A stretch of 35,408 nucleotides of DNA from RUG14219 sp045538535 (GTDB lineage Bacteria > Cyanobacteriota > Vampirovibrionia > Gastranaerophilales > Gastranaerophilaceae): the NCBI GenBank assembly GCA_045538535.1, contig JAZSRN010000066.1, positions 1 through 35,408 of the forward strand, in the 5' to 3' direction. The notes beneath the pieces were generated by a model. The model saw nothing but the letters and a program-made list of their open reading frames with translations, did no database searches and was not told the origin of the DNA. Numbering within the stretch: position 1 is the stretch's first letter; each line of letters begins with the position of its first letter. The position numbers and the translations under genes were made by a program. Below are positions 30,658 to 35,408 of the stretch, one piece after another.

Positions 30658-31383
30658 ATGAAAAAAGGATTTACGTTGGCTGAAGTATTGATAACGCTTG
30701 GTATTATTGGGGTTGTTGCTGCATTAACACTACCACAATTAATCGCTCATTATAATGATATGGTTATAATTAATAAGGCGAAGAAAGTTTATTCAACAAT
30801 AACTCAAACGCTACAAATGGCACAAGTTGAAAATGGTACAATTGGTGAAAATTCGGGTTTTTATTCAAAAGTAAAATCCGTAAATGATATAGCTAAAGAT
30901 TTTGCTAAATATAATTCGGGTAGTAAATATTGCGCACCATCCAGCAATAGAAATGAGTGTAAATATGTAAATTATTTTATAAAATCTGCACTTAAAACAA
31001 GTTCTGGAGGCTCTATTTATGGAAATACTAATCCATCAGTATTGTTAAGTGATGGTACAGTGCTTTATTTTACATCGCGAAATAGTGGTTGTGATGATTA
31101 TCTTGCTTCTGGACCATTATTGGATTCTAATGGTGAGCATCAATATGATGAAAATGGAAATATTGTTGTGTGTAAATCGGTACGAAACGATTGTGGAACA
31201 ATTATGTTTGACGTAAATGGTGTAACTCCGCCAAATCAGTTTGGGCACGATGCATTTGAAGTAACTGTTTTTAAAAATTCCATTACTCCAAATGGTTACT
31301 GGGATAATTATGGTTCTACATCATTAAAAAATATCCTTGCCGGGAAAAAGAATCCATTTGTATATTATAAATATAAAAATTAA
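30658..31383 (+). CDS. Secreted protein with type IV prepilin-like leader (copy 4)
   Basis: The leader is very short: MKKG|FTLAEVLITLGIIGVV, with cleavage after Gly4. The hydrophobic helix is nearly identical to copy 1 (VVAALTLP follows in both). The 241-residue protein has the module FDVNGVTPPNQFGHDAFEV at about 183-201, several cysteines (KYCAPSSNRNECKYVNYF, NSGCDD, VCKS, NDCG) and a basic aromatic C-terminus. It has a strong promoter, GGAGG ribosome site and intrinsic terminator, so it is an isolated transcription unit next to a divergent XRE regulator. The probable role is as a surface or pilus-like protein; no assembly genes are nearby. Confidence 0.87.
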   Translation: MKKGFTLAEVLITLGIIGVVAALTLPQLIAHYNDMVIINKAKKVYSTITQTLQMAQVENGTIGENSGFYSKVKSVNDIAKDFAKYNSGSKYCAPSSNRNECKYVNYFIKSALKTSSGGSIYGNTNPSVLLSDGTVLYFTSRNSGCDDYLASGPLLDSNGEHQYDENGNIVVCKSVRNDCGTIMFDVNGVTPPNQFGHDAFEVTVFKNSITPNGYWDNYGSTSLKNILAGKKNPFVYYKYKN

Positions 31384-31405
31384 ATTTTAACTATTTTTTA
31401 ATAAT

Positions 31406-31438
31406 TCAAGAGGGGTAACCCTCTTGATTAGTTTTTTT
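31406..31438 (+). terminator. Intrinsic terminator after prepilin-like copy 4
   Basis: TCAAGAGGG (31406-31414) pairs with CCCTCTTGA (31419-31427) over a GTAA loop, followed by a run of seven T residues at 31432-31438. Confidence 0.9.
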
Positions 31439-31466
31439 GTTGGTGATATAAATAAACTGTTATAGT
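31437..31466 (+). promoter_or_regulatory. Predicted promoter of gap
   Basis: TTGTTG (31437-31442), 18 nt, TATAGT (31461-31466), with TGT before the -10. The -35 abuts the T-run of the preceding terminator. The leader of about 22 nt carries AAGGAG. Confidence 0.5.
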
Positions 31467-31494
31467 TTTACAAAATAAGAAGGAGTAAAAACTT

Positions 31495-32499
31495 ATGGTA
31501 AAAGTAGCAATTAACGGATTTGGTAGAATTGGCCGTAACACATTAAGAGCCGCTATCAGAGAAGGTATTTACAACGAAATTGATTATGTAGCAATTAACG
31601 ACCCTGGTCTTACACCTGCTAATGCTGCACACGTATTCAAATATGACTCAGTTATGGGTAAATTTGATGGTACTGTTGAAGTTGCAGAAGACGGTCTTGT
31701 AATCAATGGTAAAAAAATTAAATTCTACGCAGAAAAAGACCCTGCAAATCTTCCTTGGAGAGAGTTGGGTGTTGAAGTTGTTGTAGAATCAACTGGTTTC
31801 TATACAGATGCTGAAAAAGCTAAAGCACACATTACTGCGGGTGCTAAAAAAGTTATCATTTCAGCTCCTGCTAAAAACGAAGATAAAACTATCGTTCTTG
31901 GCGTTAACGAAAATGAATACGATCCAGCAAATCACAACGTAATTTCAATGGCATCTTGTACTACAAACTGCTTAGCTCCAGTAGCTAAAGTTTTGGATGA
32001 AAAATTTGGTATCGTAAAAGGTTTGATGACAACTGTTCACTCTTATACTGGCGACCAAAGAATTCTTGATGCTGGTCACAAAGACCCACGTAGAGCTCGT
32101 GCTGGTGCTTTGAATATCGTTCCTACAACTACAGGTGCTGCTAAAGCTGTTGCTTTGGTATTGCCTCAATTGAAAGGTAAATTGAACGGTTTCGCTATGA
32201 GAGTTCCTACTCCAGACGTTTCAGTTGTTGACGTTGTTGTAGAAACTGAAAAACCTGTTACAGTAGAAGCTGTTAATGCTGCTTTGAAAGAAGCTGCTGA
32301 TGGACACGTTCTTTGCTATTCAGAAGAACCGCTTGTATCTTCTGACTTTATCGGTTCATCTCAATCTTCAACTGTTGATGCTGCATTGACAATGACAATG
32401 GGTGACAATATGGTTAAAGTTGTTTCTTGGTATGATAACGAAATGGGTTATTCAACAAGATTGGCTGAAACTACTAAATTGGTAGCTTCTAAATTATAA
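31495..32499 (+). CDS. gap: Glyceraldehyde-3-phosphate dehydrogenase
   Basis: This glycolytic enzyme oxidises glyceraldehyde-3-phosphate to 1,3-bisphosphoglycerate. The 334-residue protein shows VAINGFGRIGRNTLRAA at the start (NAD-binding fold), YVAINDPG with the cofactor-binding Asp (about 34), the active-site segment SMASCTTNCLAP (Cys at about 153) and SYTGDQRILDAGHKDPRRAR (about 182-201). The C-terminus WYDNEMGYSTRLAET is standard. Codon choice is much more biased (GCT, GGT, GTT, AAA, GAA) than in neighbours, as expected for a highly expressed gene. The ribosome site is AAGGAG. The gene has its own promoter and terminator. Coenzyme preference (NAD versus NADP) is not certain from sequence alone. 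Confidence 0.97.
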   Translation: MVKVAINGFGRIGRNTLRAAIREGIYNEIDYVAINDPGLTPANAAHVFKYDSVMGKFDGTVEVAEDGLVINGKKIKFYAEKDPANLPWRELGVEVVVESTGFYTDAEKAKAHITAGAKKVIISAPAKNEDKTIVLGVNENEYDPANHNVISMASCTTNCLAPVAKVLDEKFGIVKGLMTTVHSYTGDQRILDAGHKDPRRARAGALNIVPTTTGAAKAVALVLPQLKGKLNGFAMRVPTPDVSVVDVVVETEKPVTVEAVNAALKEAADGHVLCYSEEPLVSSDFIGSSQSSTVDAALTMTMGDNMVKVVSWYDNEMGYSTRLAETTKLVASKL

Positions 32500-32520
32500 T
32501 TTTGAATCTCCAGATTATAG

Positions 32521-32558
32521 AAGAGCTCGATAGAAATATCGGGCTCTTTATTTATTTT
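32521..32558 (+). terminator. Intrinsic terminator after gap
   Basis: A 12-bp stem (32521-32532 with 32537-32548, including one G-U pair) closes a GAAA tetraloop and is followed by TATTTATTTT. Confidence 0.85.
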
Positions 32559-32576
32559 AGTAGTACGTAGTAGATA

Positions 32577-32616
32577 AAAAAAGCCTCTGTTCAAACTAAA
32601 ACCGAGTAAACAGAGG
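32577..32616 (-). terminator. Second intrinsic terminator of the ribosomal protein operon
   Basis: On the minus strand CCTCTGTT (32616-32609) pairs with AACAGAGG (32591-32584) over a 17-nt loop and is followed by C and a run of T residues. It backs up the terminator at 32711-32745. Confidence 0.7.
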
Positions 32617-32710
32617 TCAATTGAGCAATCAGAAGAGTTGAGGATTTACAATTTTATGATAGAACCCCACACTCAAAATTTCATTATGAAAAAGACCTAT
32701 TTTTTGCATA

Positions 32711-32745
32711 AAAAAATTGTCCCTAAGAATTAGAGACAATTTTTA
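32711..32745 (-). terminator. First intrinsic terminator of the ribosomal protein operon
   Basis: A stem of about 14 bp with one mismatch (32712-32726 with 32730-32744) lies 23 nt after the secY stop, followed on the minus strand by a T-run. The A/T flanks would also let it act on the plus strand. Confidence 0.8.
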
Positions 32746-32767
32746 TTGGTAATTATTAAATTAATAA

Positions 32768-34105
32768 TTAATCTTTCAAGAATGTTTCGTAGTTACGAGC
32801 CAATAAGTGCGTTCTAACTTGATTGATTAAATCAAGTGCAACCCCAACCATAATGATTAGAGATGTTGCGCCAATACCTTGTAATGTTGTAATTCCGGTT
32901 ATATGGCTTGCAAATGAAGGTACAAGTGCAATAAAACCAAGTGCAAAGGCTCCGATGAATGTTGTTTTAGTCAATATTCTATCTAAAGCTTCTGCTGTAG
33001 GTTTTCCGGGTTTTATACCTGGAATTGAAGAACCATACTTTTTGAGGTTATCAGCAATATCCTTAGGCTGCATATTCGGCATAATTGAAGCATAGAAGAA
33101 TGTTAATGCAACAATTAATGAAAAATACAAAATGTAATATACTGCACCATCTGGGCTCATAATTTGATTCATTTGGACAATAAAGTTCTTAACTGCTACA
33201 GATTTGAAATCAGCTTGACCAACTATGCTTAAAATAGTTGATGGGAAAAGTAATATTGCAATCGCAAAGATAATAGGCATTACGCCTCCAGGATTAAGTT
33301 TAAACGGAATAAAAGAATTCATGCCGCCATAAATTTTGTTTCCGACTTGTCTTTTTGGATTAACAATGATAACCTTTCTAACTGCTTCTTGCATATATAC
33401 AATGAAAACCATAGTAACAAAGAATATTGCAAGAAGAGCTAACAAACCTAACTGTAACATTGCGCTATGTGTGATTATTTCTGCAGTTCTTGAAGCATAA
33501 ACCGGAATACCCGAAATTATGCCGACAAAAATGATTAAAGAACCGCCGTTGCCAATGCCTTTTTCGGTAATTAGTTCTGAAATCCACATAACTAGAACTG
33601 AACCTGCCGTAAGAACAAGAATTGAGCTGATATAAAACATTATATGATTTACACCGCCAGTTATTGCTCCGGGAAGGTGTCTTAAAAACAGCATAAACAC
33701 TAAAGACTGGAATGCTGCCAAAATTACCGTAAATACTCTTGTGTATTGTGATAATTTACGACGGCCAGCCTCTCCTTCTTCTTTTTGTAATTTTTCCAAT
33801 TGTGGAATTACTACAGAAACAAGTTGGATAATAATTGATGCTGTGATAAAAGGACCAATCCCAAGGGCGAAGATAGATACATTGCCCAATGCTCCGCCTG
33901 AGAATAAGTCTAAAAATCCAATAATATTGTTTCCTTGTGCAATATTAGAAAATACGGCGTTATTGATACCATATAAAGGCATTTGAACACCAAGTCTAAA
34001 TGCTGCAATCATTAGAAACGTAAATATTATTTTTTGTTTTAATCCCGATGCTTGCCACATAGAAGCAATGTCCGCACCGGTTGGCATTTTGATTCCTTGA
34101 GCCAT
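32768..34105 (-). CDS. secY: Protein translocase subunit SecY
   Basis: SecY is the channel of the Sec translocon in the inner membrane. The 445-residue protein has ten predicted membrane helices. Signatures include FTFLMIAAFRLGVQMPLYGI (helix 1), ALGIGPFITASIIIQLV (about 81-97, plug/helix 2 region), EGEAGRRKLSQYTR (first cytosolic loop), TEKGIGNGGSLIIFVGI (about 183-199), MQEAVRKVIIVNPKRQVGNK (cytosolic loop) and GVALDLINQVRTHLLARNYE at the end. The start overlaps the last base of the rplO stop (TAATG). In many bacteria adk, map and infA follow secY; here the operon ends, with two terminators. The C-terminus ends LARNYETFLKD. Confidence 0.97.
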   Translation of the reverse strand: MAQGIKMPTGADIASMWQASGLKQKIIFTFLMIAAFRLGVQMPLYGINNAVFSNIAQGNNIIGFLDLFSGGALGNVSIFALGIGPFITASIIIQLVSVVIPQLEKLQKEEGEAGRRKLSQYTRVFTVILAAFQSLVFMLFLRHLPGAITGGVNHIMFYISSILVLTAGSVLVMWISELITEKGIGNGGSLIIFVGIISGIPVYASRTAEIITHSAMLQLGLLALLAIFFVTMVFIVYMQEAVRKVIIVNPKRQVGNKIYGGMNSFIPFKLNPGGVMPIIFAIAILLFPSTILSIVGQADFKSVAVKNFIVQMNQIMSPDGAVYYILYFSLIVALTFFYASIMPNMQPKDIADNLKKYGSSIPGIKPGKPTAEALDRILTKTTFIGAFALGFIALVPSFASHITGITTLQGIGATSLIIMVGVALDLINQVRTHLLARNYETFLKD

Positions 34106-34557
34106 TATACTAATTCAACCTTTCCGCCTGCTTTTTCAATTTTTTCTTTTGCTGATGGTGTAACGTATGCTGCTTTTACAGTGATAGCAGTTTTGATTTC
34201 ACCATTACCAAGAATTCTCAAACCATCTGCTGAAGGATGAGCTTTTCTTGCAGCTTTAAGAGTTTCTAAAGAAATTTCTTTCATGTTTAATGCATCAAGT
34301 CTGCCAACATTGATAGCTTCATATCTTAATCTGTTAATTACTTGGAAGCCTTTCAATTTTGGCATTTGTCTGTAACCTGGCATTTGTCCGCCTTCAAAAC
34401 CTCTTTTTGCAGAGTTACCAGAACGTTGGCCTTCACCATTGTGACCGCGGCAAGATGTTTTACCGTGACCTGAAGAACGGCCTCTTCCTACTCTTTTAGT
34501 GCTGTGTGTAGCACCTTCAGCAGGTCTCAAATCTTCTAATGTTATTGTCTTAGTCAT
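34105..34557 (-). CDS. rplO: Ribosomal protein uL15
   Basis: This large-subunit protein has the family's glycine/arginine-rich N-terminus (VGRGRSSGHGKTSCRGHNGE, about residues 23-42) and the GGQMPGYRQMPKLKGF segment (about 56-71), followed by a small globular domain ending EKAGGKVELV. The length of 150 residues is normal. It lies between rpmD (32-nt gap) and secY (1-nt overlap), the conserved spc-operon order. A purine-rich AAAGAGGTAAAA ribosome site precedes the ATG. Confidence 0.97.
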   Translation of the reverse strand: MTKTITLEDLRPAEGATHSTKRVGRGRSSGHGKTSCRGHNGEGQRSGNSAKRGFEGGQMPGYRQMPKLKGFQVINRLRYEAINVGRLDALNMKEISLETLKAARKAHPSADGLRILGNGEIKTAITVKAAYVTPSAKEKIEKAGGKVELV

Positions 34558-34589
34558 AATATTTTTACCTCTTTATTATTTTTTATAAA

Positions 34590-34781
34590 CTATTCAACGA
34601 TTTCTAACAAATGAGAAACCTTATTTACCATACCCATAATAGTTGGGCTGTTGTAGTGCTCAACAACTTGATCTTTTTTAGTTAAACCAAGACCAGCAAC
34701 AACTCTGCGTTGTGCTTCTGATGAGCCTATTAAACTTTTTACAAGTTTAATTTTGATTTGTTTATTTTCATTTTTAGTCAT
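34590..34781 (-). CDS. rpmD: Ribosomal protein uL30
   Basis: The 63-residue protein contains the L30 core: IKIKLVKSLIGSSEAQRRVV, then GLGLTKKDQVVEHYNSPTI (family lgLrk....v....p...GMi.kV.hlv.ve) and ends MVNKVSHLLEIVE. The start is set at MTKNENKQ, where AAGGAA precedes the ATG; an upstream in-frame start at 34814 would add 11 residues without a ribosome site. It sits between rpsE and rplO in the standard order. L30 is missing from some plastid and cyanobacterial genomes, so its presence here is worth noting. Confidence 0.95.
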   Translation of the reverse strand: MTKNENKQIKIKLVKSLIGSSEAQRRVVAGLGLTKKDQVVEHYNSPTIMGMVNKVSHLLEIVE

Positions 34782-34837
34782 GATTTTATTCCTTTTTATT
34801 ATCGTATTTAACACTTACTTTCAAATTAGCCGATTGA

Positions 34838-35408
34838 CTAGTTTAAAAGTTCAGCCATTGTCAAGCCACGTTTTTTAGCAACTTCATTGAATGGTCTAAG
34901 AGCTTTAAGAGCTTCTAAAGTAGCATTAGCAGCGTTTAAAGGTGCTTTTGAACCTAATGATTTTGCCAAAATGTTTTCAATACCTGCAAGTTCAAGAACT
35001 AAACGAACTGCACCACCAGCGATGATACCAGTACCTTGAGAAGCCGGTCTCAACATAACTGCACCAGCACCTGATCTACCAGTAATTGGGTGTGGAATAG
35101 TTGTTTTGAAAATAGGTACTGTAATAAGATTTTTTCTACCATCAGCAATTGCTTTTTGAATAGCAATGATAACTTCAGAAGCTTTAGCACAACCAACACC
35201 TACTTGGCCTTTTTGGTTACCAACGATAACGATTGCTCTGAAGCTTAATTTTTTACCACCTTTAACAACTTTTGTTACGCGGCTAATTTGAACAACACGT
35301 TCAGTCCATTCAGATTGTGGTTTTTCTTCCACAGTTTCAATTTTTTGTTTTCTACCACGACCACGTCTGGCAGGCTTTGCATCTTCGGTTGTTTCTTCAA
35401 CAGCAACT
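34838..35408 (-). CDS. rpsE: Ribosomal protein uS5 (5' end outside window)
   Basis: The frame runs off the right edge with no stop or convincing start. A GTG at 35332 is in frame but lacks a ribosome site, and the upstream codons continue as a charged extension (VAVEETTEDAKPARRGRGRK). The core is intact: RVVQISRVTKVVKGGKKLSF, the RNA-binding NQKGQVGVGCAKASEVIIA region, HPITGRSGAGAVMLRPASQG and GIENILAKSLGSKAPLNAAN. S5 helps decoding accuracy and, in bacteria, helicase activity at the mRNA entry site. The N-terminal extension rich in Lys/Arg and Glu is longer than in typical S5 proteins. Confidence 0.96.
   Translation of the reverse strand, partial: VAVEETTEDAKPARRGRGRKQKIETVEEKPQSEWTERVVQISRVTKVVKGGKKLSFRAIVIVGNQKGQVGVGCAKASEVIIAIQKAIADGRKNLITVPIFKTTIPHPITGRSGAGAVMLRPASQGTGIIAGGAVRLVLELAGIENILAKSLGSKAPLNAANATLEALKALRPFNEVAKKRGLTMAELLN

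Noticed and set aside
1..35408. CRISPR array, prophage or transposase genes
   Set aside because: No regularly spaced direct repeats, no phage structural genes and no transposase motifs were found on either strand.

Overview
The window is AT-rich bacterial chromosome with a Gram-negative-style, mostly single-gene or short-operon layout. Protein content (several secreted proteins with type IV prepilin leaders, a TIGR03960-type radical SAM protein beside RNase E/G, many small orphan proteins) suggests an uncultured gut lineage such as the non-photosynthetic Cyanobacteria (Melainabacteria/Vampirovibrionia, Gastranaerophilales-like). That placement is an inference from protein style, not from a marker-gene tree. 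I see no phage, IS transposase, tRNA, rRNA or CRISPR array.

Layout. 1-5000: nusB (cut by the left edge), maf, a small orphan gene, a U32-type protein, a bidirectional terminator and gltX. 5000-5640: a GC-richer intergenic island of palindromic repeats, including two inverted copies of one ~70-bp element whose inner stem has changed on both arms. 5640-9300: a prepilin-like secreted protein, a candidate structured small RNA of about 175 nt with its own promoter and terminator (6S-like architecture), a 750-residue orphan protein and a 55-residue protein. 9300-12660: nadD-yqeK and a protein with a degenerate HerA-like core and a Tudor-like tail. 12660-17600 (minus strand): def-fmt-aroH, dnaJ-queE, and a PurD-like ATP-grasp protein lacking a key loop. 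17700-20360: an orphan, two tandem prepilin-like proteins and panE. 20360-26500 (minus strand): a radical SAM/RNase E operon with small membrane proteins, and two tandem paralogs of an unnamed RWYD family. 26600-31400: a secreted glycine-zipper protein, an orphan BlaI-like repressor, radA, an XRE regulator operon and a fourth prepilin-like protein. 31490-35408: GAPDH, converging on the end of the ribosomal protein spc-type operon (rpsE-rpmD-rplO-secY), which closes with two tandem terminators.

The most unusual signal is in gene starts. Ten starts (maf, U32, a 41-codon ORF, nadD, dnaJ, PurD-like, panE, an RWYD protein, the secreted protein at 26640, radA) lie 6 or 7 nt after a good -10 hexamer, often an extended TGnTATAAT, with no room for a Shine-Dalgarno site. 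This predicts leaderless mRNAs that begin at the A of ATG. Most other genes have clear AGGA/GGAGG sites, so two start modes coexist. Four operon junctions share the same 8-nt overlap, ATGNNTAA. Functions represented are mainly housekeeping: translation, tRNA charging, N-terminal formylation and deformylation, NAD and pantothenate synthesis, queuosine precursor synthesis, DNA repair, RNA decay and protein export.
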